Assembly (NCBI RefSeq): GCF_026914265.1
Contig: NC_069124.1
Coordinates: forward strand, 12,541,723-12,605,722
DNA: 64,000 nt
DNA from: Mya arenaria
Lineage: Eukaryota > Mollusca > Bivalvia > Myida > Myidae
Direction of reading: 5' to 3'
Position 1 is the stretch's first letter; the number at the start of each line of letters is the position of its first letter. The notes beneath the pieces are model-generated. The model did no database searches and was not told where the DNA came from. It was given only the letters and a program-made list of their open reading frames with translations. This document shows positions 1 to 14,034 of the stretch, piece after piece. Made by a program: the position numbers and the translations under genes.

Positions 1-31
1 ACTTTATCCTGATCTCTTCTATCCGTTTTAG

Positions 32-1546
32 GTCCCAGGCACGTTTTGCCTGAACAAGAAGAAGGCAAGAGTGCACGGCTTGACAGTTCCCAACAAGATG
101 ATGCATCTCTACAAGAACGGCACCTCGCTCTATAGCACGCGGTATCAAACATATAAAATACGAATAGATATATAGTTAAAAACTTACATTAGGGTTGCCT
201 ATACATATAGAACATATAAACAAGGTTGCTTACATAACTATTGAGACAAACTTAATCCTATAAGCCTAGGACATATGAACGTTGAAATATGAATATTAAA
301 CGTTGTTATAATTAAGTGAGCTTTAATGAGTTTTGATATTTGATTGTATACTTTTACATGATTCTTACTGTTTCAAAGCATTACGTTTTATATTATCAGC
401 TTGAAAAACAGTTTTGACGTATAAAGGAAAACGTTCACCGAGATCGCCGTGCTTTTGAGCATACCGATAGCTCATAAGTAAATGGTATTTAAATAATTAT
501 GTTTTTGATCAGTTTAAATGTACCTGGATAATGTGTATACAGCAAATTAACGGAAATTGTGTAAACGAACTTTACGGCGTGTTTAATAGAACTATTCGTC
601 TGGAACATGCTTTGGTGCAATTGTCTGCTGCTGACAAGGATTTAAGTTGCAAATTATCAGAAATAATTGATTCCGTCTTCAATACAAACGTCAATGGTCT
701 TGATAAATAGTTTGCTTAGAAATGATAAAGAGTACTGATAGCTTGTCGTGTTCCTCGACAAAAGTTGAAGAGATAAGAAAGTGCAGGTATTTCCACAGAG
801 AGCTGTCTTGGTAATTATGGAGTATTAGATCAGATGTTTTATAAAGGCCAATCCCATAACCAATCTCTTCATGGCACCATGGAAACCAAACTCGTTAACA
901 TCGTTTCCTTATGTGTTTTTGAAGACCAAGAATCGTCATTCAGTGGCGAAAACACAGACATCTATTGTATAGCGCAACTGGTAAATAGAAAGATCGGGAG
1001 TGCGTCTGTAATTGCATGGACCTCAAAACGAACATCGATGCAAATTTGATAAAAGCCATTTCTTCTGCAATTTGTGTTTTATTCACATATCAAAACAGAC
1101 ATTTATTAAACCCAATTCAGATATGGCATACGATGTAGGATAATATGTAGAAATGTAAATGCTTGCATCCAGTGTGACCAAGAGGTCTTATTATGGACCT
1201 GCCCATAAACTGACAATGTCATCGAGAAATGTCAAAAGTTTCAATTTATCCCTTAAAGAGTGATCGCGTTGGACCTGGGTGGACATTTAATAAAAAATGT
1301 AAAAAAGGCGAAATAGCTTTCCAACAAGAAAAAACAAGTTATATTTCACATTTTAATCCATACATGTTCCAAGTTTCAGCCAATTTCTGCAAGTAATTTC
1401 CGAGTTCTTCTCCGGACAAAAATGGTTAGTCGCACGAACATAATATACATGATAATTTTAGGTTGTCTCTGACGCTGAGTTGTTCTATGCAATTACACAA
1501 GTACCCCATGGACGTCCAGATATGTCCTATTGTCCTGGCTAGCTGT
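32..1546 (+). CDS. Glycine-receptor-like Cys-loop channel, two internal exons (partial paralogue)
   Basis: Two exons at 32-141 and 1464-1546 match, in size and phase, two exons of the complete minus-strand channel gene at 34-45 kb (110 and 83 nt). The first follows a TTTTAG acceptor, ends at a GTATCA donor and encodes VPGTFCLNKKKARVH..., extracellular strands before the Cys-loop. The second follows TTTTAG, ends at GTAAGT and encodes the Cys-loop CSMQLHKYPMDVQIC (13 residues between cysteines). Both are open and join in frame (phase 2). Intron sequence just before the second exon also resembles the other gene. No later exons follow in order, so the copy is truncated or rearranged. Several normally conserved positions in the first exon are changed (PDTFF to PGTFC, NEK to NKK), which suggests relaxed constraint. 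Upstream exons would lie left of the window. It may be a live gene running in from the left or a pseudogene. Confidence 0.75.
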
Positions 1547-4500
1547 AAGTTTGCAGGAATAGCCTGTACAACATTAGCACATTAGCATAAAATAATTGGT
1601 TGTTAACCTTTCGTATCAGTTCACATTGGTATGACATCTAGGGGTTTTATGGACTGAATACGTTAAATTTTCTCAGGCTGACTTAAGAAAAAGGTTTAAC
1701 AAATAACACACGTTTTTTTTAAAGAACAAACGATTTTCTCAACTAATATAATAATATGAACACATTCCTAATGGTCGGTACATAATGGGCATTTTGATTT
1801 GATTTTTTCGGTAGTTTGTGCAAAACGTGAGATTTTGAGCCCAAATCTGATTCTTATTTCAGCGTGCCACTTTAAAATGTTATCAAACGATAGTAAACAA
1901 GCTATAACAGAGGTACTTGGTACTCAGAATATATGCGTGATATGGACATTTGAGGTAATACTAGGATTGCATCCGGATTTTGGCACTAATTAAACCACAC
2001 AGAAAACAAGGTTTGTAACAGACTTATTTCCAGAACTACAATGTGTCTATGTTTGATATTTCGTAAAATGTTTTACGAGACAGTAACCTAGAAAAATAGC
2101 GGTTTAAAGTTTTTTCCTAATATAATTTATTGTCAAAAGTTTCTTCAATTTTGGCTAATCTTATATTTTTTTGCTAAGAGATTGATGAACCATATGTTAA
2201 AAATATGATCCTTTTATAAACATCTGAACAGCGTATGATGCAGCTCAGGTAAATTTATCACTTTAGAGTTACCTTAATATTATGAAATCAAAATGCATTG
2301 TCCGGAACCGGATATGGTAGGATGGACATTGCCCCATCACTTTCCGAACAATCTCATTAAAATCATATCGTGACGTTCACTTCATTTCATTACGTTATGT
2401 ACGATCTGAGAACATGACGTTAGAGGTCACCTCAAGTTAACCTTTATAACTTGCATATTCATAAGCATGTACACGAAATCATGTCCAATGATAACGTTCG
2501 TAACGTAGCACGTTTAGTTGTAGTCTAAAATAATAGACGTGTTATACGGGATTCTGGATTTGCCATATCAAAAATCTAAAAAAATTCGTCAACGTACAAT
2601 AATTTGGACTAGTTTAGTTGAAACTTTAAATGGCGTCGTTGGTGACGATGCTGACCCGGGATCTCCCTGCCCGCTTTAACAATTTCTTTCCGAAAATCAG
2701 TGACTGTTAGCCTTTGATAAATTAACGAAGCGTGAAATAAATAACAAGGTCAAGGATGACAGTTCAGTTGAATCGGAAAACGACAATATAAACTTAACTG
2801 GATTAGAGAAAGTTATATAATGCTTTTAAACAAAAAAAAGAACACTGTACCTGTTAAAAGTAATCCTTTTTACATCAATTGCACTATATATTATAAAATA
2901 ATCACGTTCCGAATTGTTAAAACAACATACATTTTCAAACACCATCAAAATTCACCAAACACCATTGTTTTTGTTTACGAATGTAGCCGAGAATATCCAA
3001 ATGCATTTTCTTTTCTCTGCTTAAGGTTACACATGACTATTAGTACTTAAGTACGAGCAGTAGTGTCATTGGCAGTTGTTTGTTAAGGCAACTTATTGTA
3101 AACCTGTAAATTATTCAAAATAAATTAAGAATGAAGTGTTTACAAACATTTATTACTTTTGTTAGTATATTGGAATAAAGACATTTAGTTTTTGCAAAAT
3201 GAATCAAATAGCAATATCATTCAGTTTGTGGAATGTTATCATGCAAAGTATGGGAAGAATTTCCATTTGCATGCATGGCATTTTTTTCAGTTCGTATCAT
3301 TATTTTCTATTCTTGTAATTTACCCCTCATTTGCGCTCAATTGGATGTCTTTGGACTTTTGTATGCTTTATATCCTTTGTTTGGTTTCTTTAAAGCATCC
3401 AGATTCTGACACACAACAAAAAAACTTGTTCAAGTACTACTTGTTACAAACTTGTGGTAAGAGCAACCTCAGGTACCAACTGGTGATTGTACGAGCTCTC
3501 TCCTCCCTACCTTTTTCCTACCAGTAGGCGAGTAAGTTTTCTGGTGTTCCCCAGTGAACGACCATTTGTATGTATGTTGACAAAAACCTGCCATGACGGT
3601 TTGAAATTCTGCAATTATTTGGAGGTTTTTGATTGCCATCTTTTGACATAAAAACATTTCTACATTTCTTTCCCCTTTCCCACACGCACCTAGCCTCCCG
3701 TCTTAATACGACCATACATTATAAATACTATATGTGTGCTTTTACTTTGTTTGACAGAAATTAGAATACTGGGTAAAATTACCGGTTTGCCTTTATAAGC
3801 TTTGTTAAATTTTATAGCGTCTCTTTGAACCGCTGGCGCGTTCACGTCACAAACTGGGCATATGACCTTCTATAAGATGACATTTTAAATGTAAAGTCGG
3901 CGAAGATTGCACAAGTGTCCCATTACAACCCGAGGCATATTCTATAAGAGCATGAAGGCCAATTCAGACGCAGAGTCCCGGCTTTGTCATGTTTTAACCT
4001 CTTAAACACATAAGTGTTACTTCTGTTTACCAATATAGTTCTTTTAAAAAACACACAACAATTCTAACTCTAGTTGTTTTCCTATAAGCATTGAGCTTGA
4101 CGATAAAACGCACTCTAGTCTGTAATTACGTTTTTCTATCAATTCCTTTAAAAATAGTAATTTCCTAAAAAGTCAGCAAAATCGCTGATTATTGTAAACT
4201 TGGATTGTCGTGTTGAAGTCGATTTTTGATTAATAGGTTACACAATAAAACATTTTGATTCACTTAGTGTAACAATGCTGTTGATATACATTTTTTAATA
4301 TTTAGTCTTATTTTAAATACATGTGTATAATAGTATGCATTGTCCACATTGCCCATAGAATAGTTTGTAAATAAATCTTGAATCCTGTATGTGACGATAA
4401 ATGTTTTTCAAATTCATTAAGTACAAAAGTGTGGTAACTGATAATGATAGTGTTAGGGGAAGGTAATCCATACTAAAAATACTACTTCAGATTAAAACCT

Positions 4501-5592
4501 TAAAGTATAGTTGTGTGTAACCCTTTTTTTTGGCAGTAAGAAAGCTCCTGTCAACTGAAATCAGGTGTTTAAATTACTTTTTTGAAGAAATAGCTTGTGA
4601 ATTTGCAAAATGGATATGGTTATTGATAAGAATCAAGGTATTTATTGGCAGTCTTAAGCCACAGAATACAAATGAAGAACATTTCATTTCATAGACAGTT
4701 TTAACATGTTTTTGAATTTTGTTATGAATGACGTCCAGGCTAACCATCATTAAAAAAGCCTGGACGGCATTTTAGAATGACTAATGTTACTGTAAGCCAG
4801 GTAAGTTTTAACTTGACTTGTATTTAATTGTGTAAAGCTCAGTCGTTTTTTTTTCGTTATTTTTACGAGGGAAACCCCTGTGGTATAAACTGTTTTTACT
4901 GCATTGCAGCTGCAATATTTTGGAACTTAGAAGAGTGAGGTTCATTTAATAAATAATAAGATTTTTTTATGTTATCTTTTATTAGGAGAAGGATGAAGTG
5001 ACACACCATTTAGCAGCTTAAGTGTTTGAGATGATATTTTGTCAACTGACCCAGCTTCTGTTCAAACCTACTGATTCACTTCATTAAATCAATAACTACT
5101 GAATGCTGATTTACCTTAATAAATGTATACCAGATTTGAAAAGTACTGCCATCCCAATGGACAAAATATAGTTTTGAACACTAAGGCTACATATATCGGG
5201 TATCTATTTTATTTAATAGACTTTAACCATAACATAAACATAACATAAAGAGACACATTTAACACAACAATTAACAAATAATATAGTTAATGATTGGTGA
5301 CAAACTGTATTCATGTGCAGTATATAAAGCTAATGAAGTGAATGTCACTGATCTGTATAAATGATCAAATTCATCATAGCTGATCATGTTTAATGTGAAC
5401 TTCAAATATTTTGACTCCTGTTTTCTTTTTTCTTAACATATTGGTTTACATAATGGTTGCTGTTATGAGGCAGCCAGAGTCCCAGTTGTTCTGCACTTCC
5501 ATAGTGTACCTTAAAAATGAATTGAAAGAATAGTTGAATAAATAAATTCTTGATAAATGCTTAGCTACAACAGTGTTGTGTTTTGGATTCTA
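1547..5592. other. AT-rich stretch without recognised gene
   Basis: I found no coding exon with paired splice sites here. The stretch at about 2515-2640 is similar, in reverse complement, to sequence near 27650-27690 and 27920-27990, so an interspersed repeat fragment is present. A short stretch near 2335-2370 reappears inverted near 9645-9680. The rest looks like ordinary intergenic or intronic DNA. Confidence 0.5.
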
Positions 5593-7565
5593 AGGCCAAA
5601 TAAAAAAAAATTGGTGCGTTTCAGGTAACACTGCCAAAAAAAAATAGGGTAGGTAGGTAGGAATATTTTTTTATTTTTTATTATTTTTTTTTTTTTTTTT
5701 GATATATTAATTTCAGTGACTGTTGACCCACACTGTAACAAAAATAAAAGCCATCAATTTTCAGGTTTATCAGCAGTTTTTAAACATCTTCCATGCTTCA
5801 AAGGAAACATGCTTTATTTTTCTGGTTAAATACTTTGACAATGATGGTTGGATTTCAACTAAGTTATTGTACACCACTCTGCTATTATTAAAGACTTTCC
5901 AGGAACGGTTTTACTTTTCTGTATGCACCCTTTTGCTTTCAATCACCCTCTGTAGTATTCTAAACTTCCTGTAACATAATTACATGGAGAGTGGGGCAGC
6001 AAATTTACCATATAAGCCATCAGCCAAGGAAACCTCATTGCTGTCGAGAGGACCTGGGGGTTCAGGTTTAAAGAACAAGTAACATGCAGGTTTTATTGCC
6101 AAAATTGCACTTAAGGCTGACATATCAACCCGAAAGTCAGTATCTGACACATTTGTATCTGACAAGTTCGGACACTCTAAAAATTCAGACATCCATTATC
6201 ATTTTCAAAAATAATTTATTTACGTACCTAATTTTCAGACAACCAAAGGACATCGATTATAACTTTTACAGTTACTAAGTCACAGACAAAGATTATATAG
6301 ATCTTTATCCTTACAATGTATTTGCCTGGCTTAATTACCTTACCGTATACTGCACCAGTCACTTGTAACCACCATGCCCCCCTGCCCCCCCCCCCCCCAA
6401 GGTCCGGTGAATAGCTGGGACTTTGGACTTTCGGTCTAGCCAACCCTGGGTAAAATCCCCGTCCTGCGGGGATGAACTGTTGGTAAAACCCCGACCAAAT
6501 GCCCCCGCACCCCAGAGACTCTATATAAGGCCCAATCTCCGCTAAATTTGGCGCTATGACAAAACCACCGCAGTCACCCGGCCCTACGGGGCCACCTGGA
6601 AAGTAATAACACGGCCATTTTCCCCCGGTATACCCCCGGACCTGGGTGGGCGTGGTTACAATTGACTGGTGCATAACATCACTGTGACAAGTTAATTAGT
6701 AACTACTCATCCTAAACGATTAATTGCCTGTTGAAAAGGAATTATGTTATGTTTAATTGAGGATTAAAGAAACAACAAGGACAATCAAGGGATTAAGAAA
6801 ACACAGACATGACATGTTTGTAAAACGATCCGCCAATAAACTTTGAAACTTGTACCACACTTTTAATATAGACTTCATGAAGCAATAATCGTACAGTAAT
6901 ACTCAGTGAAACATCAATAGAACAATAAAAGTCAACATATGCAATGATACAGGTAACTATTTAATGTGATGAATTAAAGTTAGATATGCAATACTTAAGT
7001 TACAATCGAAAACACCACCCAGACACATTAATCCTGCATAATAATATCCATGCTCTCCATGAGATCCTCGTGGGTCTACTGTGAGTTATGTGACGTCACA
7101 CAGTGTGACTGTTTGATCTGAAGCCGATAAAAGGTGTTTATTCATTTAAATGCATGTATAAAATGGTGTTGAATGGGATTTTAATTAACTTGATGAAGGA
7201 GTAACACTTAAAGGCGTTATAACTATTGATAACTACGGATAAATTAATAAGTGGTAAAATGCAGACATGAAGAAAAAAGGCAGGTTTAACATACATGTAG
7301 ATAAAATGTAAAAATGGTTATTTTCTATGAATTCGGACAGCGAAAAAAAAAATATTTTTAGGTGTCCGAACTCTATTGTGAATTACGGGGCAAATACAAT
7401 CAGAAATCCAACTCTAATATTGTCAAATTTTCGTATTTATTTCGTAACAAATGCTTTTCGTACCCAAATCACATTTTTTATCAGGGAAAAAATAGGATAG
7501 GGTCGGCGGAAAAAAATAGGGTCGGTCGGGTTACCTGAAACAGACCTATTTTTTTTATTTGGCCT
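5593..7565. mobile_element. TIR element, ~2 kb, with a nested MITE
   Basis: The left end (5593-5640) starts AGGCCAAATAAAAAAAA and includes TTTCAGGTAAC. The right end (7518-7565) is its imperfect reverse complement, giving about 45 bp of terminal inverted repeat followed by A/T-rich tracts with GGGT(A/C)GG. No clear target duplication was seen. The interior shows short open frames but no recognisable transposase. A separate MITE lies inside at 6351-6673. The family is unknown to me; a non-autonomous DNA transposon is the simplest reading. Confidence 0.5.
6351..6673 (+). mobile_element. MITE with TGCACCAGTCA terminal inverted repeats
   Basis: The left end TGCACCAGTCACTTGTAACC is mirrored by GGTTACAATTGACTGGTGCA at the right end, about 28 bp of inverted repeat. 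The interior is unusually GC-rich (runs of C and G, such as CCCCGGTATACCCCCGG) for this AT-rich region. Inverted or partial relatives occur at 9422-9606 and 32341-32481. It is non-coding and is inserted in the larger TIR element at 5593-7565. Confidence 0.75.
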
Positions 7566-9421
7566 AAGTAATAAAAAATGTTAAGTCATCTAATATGATT
7601 TACTTTAAATTTCTTCACTGATTTCCCTCTTTGACAGAGTGAAAGAATAATACTTAACAAGTATATTTCCAGACTTGAAATGTAATATCATTCAAATTTT
7701 TACAAAAAAGCTTTTTTTATTTTTACACAAATATTGCAAACACATGGAATCCAAAGATGCTTTAATCAGTAGCTTCAAGTAGTATTATATTTACCTATTT
7801 TCTATTCCTTAAATAAAATTAAAAAAAAGTTTGATGAAAATTTTAATTGAATATGTATTCTGTTCTGTTTGTGTCTAAGGATTACCATATGGATATGGTA
7901 AATACAGGAACACCTTCTTCTCAGACTTTTACTCAGCAAGACTTCCTGAATTGTTCAACTAAAAGCAATAAGTTGTCAAAAACACACACATTCATTTCAC
8001 TTTATGTCAATGTAACATTAGTTAGTAACTTATTCTGCACACAAGAACATGTACATAAAAAATGTATTCTTTAAATAAGCAGTGAAATTATAATTACTTG
8101 TTTTAATATTAGTGTAGGTCTATTTTTGGACTAGGGCACTTGTGGCCTAGTTCATAGCCGTAAGCACGATGTCTGCATTTTCAAGCCGCATCTGGGGGTT
8201 CACTGACGTAATGTATTCATACGCTGTATTTTGATTGGATTGCCGTTAGCGAATTTAATAATCAAAGTAGTACCAGAACTGATTACAATGAAAACATCCA
8301 ATAAAAATAGTTCTCCTAACAAGACAAGCTAATTGTATGTTCTTTTAATGAAGCACAGGAAATGGGTACGTAGCGAGTGAGTTAATCGGGTTAACTTCAT
8401 GAATGTTCTTGCATACGCTCAAATTAAATGCAATAAGAATATGAACATATTGGAAAAGTACGCATCGACATTTTCCGTTCAAAGCTCTTATTGATAGACT
8501 GGTAGCGCTTTCTCTTTTATCCGAATAGAGACCAGTATCAGCTAACCACGGTGCCCGTCGCGCATTCGAAATGTCTTGTGGGTACGTAAACCGAATCAAG
8601 CGTGCGGTCTAAGAAGTAAACAACCAGGATATTTGTTTGTTTGTTTTTAAAAGTATTGTTATCCTTTGTATAGAATGTTGGTATTAATTTATTAACAGGG
8701 CTTTTCTTTTTTTCGACATAATTTGCATGTTTCCGCGACATTTTCTTTTTAATACAAAGTTTATTTTTTAACTAATCATTGCATGGCGCTCAGCACTTTT
8801 TTAGATACAGCATGATTTTTGGTATTGATTGTTTAAATACTATTAATGTAAAATAAAAACCATATGCCGCGTACCTGTACAACGTTATAATTTGTGTTTT
8901 TGAGGAAAAGTAAATTCGGGTACCAGTCTACTGTATTGACACATTCACTCTGATCAGAGCGGCCGAATGATTCACACATGTACATGTTATCATTACTTCC
9001 GGATGCTGATGGTGTGAATTTTATACGTGTTATATTGAAGAAATTTATCAATAAAGTCGCCATTGAATGATTACCACCATCAAACGGATTTATTGTCATC
9101 TTACCGTGGATAGCATGTTTAATTTGACACGTAGAATTTCAAGCAATACAAGTTCGTTTGATAAAATCATGTGATTTCAATTTTGCAAAATGGAGATAAA
9201 TAAATATCAAATATGCGCATACTTATTTATGAAGTTTCATTCTAAATGAAGCCAAATGTATTAATAAGTGCACAGCATCTGGCTTATGAATATGATGAGT
9301 GTTTACCTATGTGCATAGAAAAGTCTTGGAGCCATTCTCAGTGTAAGTACATTTTGTTCAATGACATTGTGTGATAAACCATCGCCATTTGCCTGCTCAC
9401 TTTTGATTTCTAATCTTATTA
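7566..9421. other. Stretch without recognised gene
   Basis: Only short, unconvincing open frames are present and no repeat was recognised. It is probably intergenic. Confidence 0.4.
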
Positions 9422-9606
9422 TGCACCAGTCAATTGTTACCACCCCCTCGGGGTATACTAGGGAAAGGGGCAGTGTTTTCACCTTTCAGGTGTCCTCGCA
9501 GTGCCTGATGATTGCGGTGGTTGTATCTTCCCGCAAAATATAGCGGGGAATTACCCTTACCTAAGAACCTTGGGTTGCGAGGTTATTTGGCAGGGATTTT
9601 ACCACC
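9422..9606 (-). mobile_element. Partial MITE copy, same family as 6351-6673, inverted
   Basis: It begins TGCACCAGTCAATTGT, the terminal repeat of the MITE at 6351-6673, and then follows that element's reverse complement (GGGGTATAC, GGTGTCCTCGCAGTG, GGCAGGGATTTTACC). The other terminal repeat is missing, so the copy is truncated. Confidence 0.65.
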
Positions 9607-10240
9607 ACATAGCGTAACGTCGTGAAGCGTGTATTGGGGATCTGATTTTAATGAGATTGCTTTCCGAATGGATGGGATACTGCGCCATTATTATGCTGTG
9701 CTCAACTTTTTTGCAGCACCTTATCTTAGCCTGACCATATTACAAATATAAATTATATACATAGACGTCGAAGATTGTAATGAGAAAAATAGGATAAATG
9801 TAAAACTGTTTCTGCAAGCAGTCTGTGCGGGCTGTCGATACGAAACAAATAACGAATGAAACATGAGTTAAATATGACCTTATATATTCCTGAACTAACA
9901 TATTCCAGACCAGTTCGCTTGTATCTAAGGCTTCGTCCAGCTGTACAAATCAAAGCGCTGAAAGCGCTGAGAAACGGTGGCCCCGAGAGAGTAAGCAATT
10001 TATTCAAATGATGACAGGAATTTCAGAAACGAATTGATAGGAACACACAGGGAAGTTGAAAGGTGGGGTTCATATGTTTTACAACAACGTACGAGTTGAC
10101 AGACTTCAATTTTATTAGGCGTGATATATACATATAAAACATATATATACAGTGTAGGATAAAAAATAATGTATGTAGAATATGTTTGAACGTTCCCAAG
10201 GGATAAGTTTCACAATGGAAATGAATATCACGTTAATTTT
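9607..10240. other. Stretch without recognised gene
   Basis: AT-rich and non-coding by inspection. Positions 9645-9680 are similar to the reverse complement of 2335-2370, probably a shared repeat fragment. Confidence 0.35.
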
Positions 10241-11530
10241 GAACAAGAGCTGCCACAGAGACAGCGGGCTCAACTATTCCGCCGCTTTTCAGTTTAAGGA
10301 TTGAAAAGTTTTGGCGAAACATGCATGGATCGCTGTAAGATCAATGCAAATCATGTGGTGAGATATAAACATAAATGTGGTTACATGGAAAATTTCAACC
10401 AGAATGTTTAAGTCTAATAATAAAGGGCAATTATTTGCAAAATACAGTTATATATCTTGGTTATTCAATGACATTTAGTGGTTGAATACCATTCTATAAA
10501 GTCTCAATGCAATACATCTAGTAGTTGCTGAGAAATTTACCTATGTGTGCTTACACGCAAAACCTTAACTAGAATTTCTATGTCGAATAATAAAGGGCAA
10601 CTATTTGCATTTAATGAAACTAGAGCTATCTTACATGGGGAAGTTTGATGGTTGAGTACAATTGTATGAGTCTCAATGCAATACATCAAGTACCGTAGTT
10701 GCTTTGATATTAATATAATGTGTGCTTGCACACAAAACCTTAATCAAAATATCTAAGTCGAATAATAAAGGCCTATCATTTGCATTAAATGCAAAGTCAA
10801 GTTATCTTACTTGGTTAATTAATAAGGTTGGATGGTTGAGTACCTTGTAACATGTCTCGATGCAATACCTCAAGTAGCTGCTGAGATATTAACCTATGTG
10901 TGCTTGCACACAAAACCTTAACCTGAATTTCTAAGTCGAATAATAAAGGCCTATTATTTGGATTAAATGCAAAGTCAAGTTATCTAACTTTGTTAATTCA
11001 GTAGATTGGATTGTTGAGTACCATTGTATCAAGTCTCAATGCAATACCTCAAGTACTTAATGAGATATTTACCTATGTGTGCTTGCACGCAAAACCTTAA
11101 CCAGAATTTCTAAGTCAAATAATAAAAGCCTATAATTTGCATTAAATGCAAAGTAGAGTTATCTTACTTGGTTTATTAAGTAGGTTGGATGGTTGAGTAA
11201 CATTGTTTCAAGTCTCAATGCAATACCTCAAGTACTTAATGAGATATTTACCTATGTGTGCTTGCATGCAAAACCTTAACCAGAATTTCTTAGTCAAATA
11301 ATAAAAGCCTATAATTTGCATTAAATGCAAAGTAGAGTTATCTAACTTGGTTAATTAAGTAGGTTGGATGGTTGAGTACCATTGTATCAAGTCTCAATGC
11401 GATACCTCAAGAAGTAATTGAGATATTAACCTATGTGTGCTTGCACGCAAATCCTTAACCAAGGTGTGACGCCGACACTTGGGTGAGTAGTATAGCTCTC
11501 CATATTCTACGAATAGTCGAGCTAAAAATT
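10241..11530 (+). repeat. Interspersed element with ~179-bp internal tandem array
   Basis: The left edge reads GAACAAGAGCTGCCACAGAG and the right edge reads CGAATAGTCGAGCTAAAAA. Between them about seven diverged tandem units carry TCTCAATGCAATAC at 10502, 10671, 10855, 11034, 11213 and 11392, giving spacings of 169, 184, 179, 179 and 179 bp. Each unit also has CCTATGTGTGCTTGCA and TCTAAGTCGAATAATAAA. An interspersed element with unique flanks around a tandem core resembles the 'pearl' or Helentron-associated elements described in bivalves. That assignment is an inference from architecture only. Confidence 0.65.
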
Positions 11531-11649
11531 GATATGATAATACCATCTGTATGCAGACAGACCATGGAAACAAACAACATAGCAAATGAAAAGTGTTTTG
11601 TACAAACAAGAAGTACAATGTTTTATTTACATATCAAAATCAACGTAAA

Positions 11650-12110
11650 CACCGGGGATGAGCAAAAAAGTCACGTGACCACAAATGCAAACGCCAGTAG
11701 TATTTTGGCTCGATTGATCGCCAATCAAGGTAAGTTTCTTATCGATATTTTTGTTATACGCGAGATTTCTTTCAAATGACATAGCGCAAAAAAGAATGCA
11801 TTTTTTTGTCTTTCGATCAGTGTATTGGTCACCATTCATGTCTGCATAGTTTCCGAGAACACTTCGATACAAATTGTGTCCATGAATGCAAACGCACGTA
11901 GGTAGTGTTTTAATGTCACATATTTTGATAAATTGCTACATTTTATTCAAATGTTTGTTTTTCAGTTGTTCAATAATTGTTTTTAATTGTTTTATGAATA
12001 CTTTGTGCGATGCAATACGTACAAAAATGCATTTTCTGAAGTATTTCAAATTTGGCAAACGTACGTAGTCTACCTAAAATGGCAAACGCACGTAGGCATC
12101 TTATAATGAG
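11650..12110 (+). repeat. Left terminal inverted repeat of the 3.8-kb element
   Basis: Matches the reverse complement of 14953-15438 over its whole length with scattered substitutions. The palindromic-looking core ACGCACGT/ACGTACGT recurs at about 11890, 12056 and 12082. Confidence 0.75.
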
Positions 12111-14034
12111 CAAACGAATATTTCGTTAGCCTTTTAAAGCTGAAAATGTGTTCAAGATATTGAAGATATTTATCCGCTTTATTATTAAATATCCATCATA
12201 ATGAAAGTTATATAAATTTATGATACGTAACAAACATTGACACGATATTATGCGGGAGTGTTCCGGGAAATATGAGTTCTCGAACAAACTCTCATCCGGC
12301 ATTGCCGGTGGTATACAGACTTAACTAACTTAACAATGCTTGTTAAATGTTTATCTCGAACATTTAGAACAGCTGTTGTAATGTCACATTTCAGGAACCA
12401 CACGTTTGATACAAAGAGTCGGAGTACAGTACAATACGGGACTGTTTTGATAAATAGAAATGCATTACAGAAGGGAACCATTGGTGTGTGCTGGGAGCGG
12501 GCCAGACGCAACGATTCTAAGATGCTTATAACAGATCGCATGGGGATAAACGTTTCATTTGAACATAATTTTAACATCTTTAATGAGTTTTTTATTTAAC
12601 CATTCTTCATGTTGTGATGATAATACTGTCATGATTATTGTTAATGACAGATATTGTGATAATGATAACCATAAAATGATATTGCGATGATACAATGACA
12701 ATGTATGCTCTACCCGGAACAATGTTTATATCACTGAAAATACTCTTTGAACTGTATGTATAAGTGCTGTTTTACAGAAATAAAGATACTATAATGGAAA
12801 TGTTCTTCATTTATTCTATAACTCTATATCTTAGATTAGTTTTATACATTGAATAAAACGATTGGCAATAAAAGCGATCACAGATAATCAGATAAAGTCA
12901 AAGATAAGTAATCAAATAACATAACGATTAATTAATAAACAATACTTTTGTTATGATCTGCCTGAGATTCTACTTTCTTCCACATCAGATAAGTTGACCT
13001 AAAAATTTGGCAAGGGCCAAGATAAAACAAGTACCCGTATGAAATTCATTTATTTTCAATCGTCATAACACAATCACCTCCCTTGTAGACGACTGTCGTC
13101 TGAAGCATCATGGAAACATTGTCTCGTGGCAATTTTAAAAATCAAAATTGATTATTTCTCGCTTCAAATGGAGCAATAAAAAAAAATTCGCGCTCCATTC
13201 AAGAAGTCCTCTTTTTAAAACTATGACTATTTAATCATAACACAAACATAATCTGAATCACTGCACAAATATCCATAACAACCACGAATTATTACAAATC
13301 TATACGCGCATTATTTTCACTACGCACAAACGATTTCCAGGTTTTTCCAGGATCATCCCCGCTCGTGTAAGATAGGTTCATCCCACCCCTCTCGCAGGGT
13401 GTTTTGCGAAAACACGGTAAACCCCGCTTCCGCAATACACTCTAGGTTACACACCACCGTTGTCATTTCCTCTATAATTCAATGTAAAATTATTATTTTT
13501 AGACAACATTTAAAGGCATTTCGAGCGATTGCAGACTATGATAAACATATATATTCTTAAAGTACAAGCTTTAAATTACCTTTTAAGCCAATAAAAAAGG
13601 GGGGTCAAGTTATTCCTAAGAAAAATCTCTCCACTTGAAAAACAAACTCTAAAAATTGCACCGTCCGCCATGACAGTTCTTCCAAAATGACCTTTCAACT
13701 ATAGGGCAGCAGTTTATGCTTAAATCTCTATTCTAAATGATAAATCAAGCAATAATAGATACTCAAGGTATAAACGTTTCAGGAATAATGATATTTTTGA
13801 TTTACAGTGTATTGAGCATGTGAAAACATGTCTATCAGTCATAAAAACATTATTTTTTATTGAGAATTTTCCACACAACGGAAGTACATATGACGCAATG
13901 GTGACGTCATACCTCTATGTTCGGGTTGGGATGAACCTTGCACTCTCGGCCATGAAAGGTACTTATTATCTAAAATTTGATGTTTTATTTGGTGTGTTTA
14001 ATAACTTTTGCTTGCACAATCTACTTCTATGCCG

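Noticed and set aside
3192-3527. 111-codon plus-strand frame
   Set aside because: AT-rich, no recognised motif and no splice or repeat support. It is consistent with chance.
7091-7098. Palindromic CRE-like TGACGTCA sites here and at 30213 and about 57463
   Set aside because: The octamer is expected by chance at this scale and no adjacent promoter or first exon was found.
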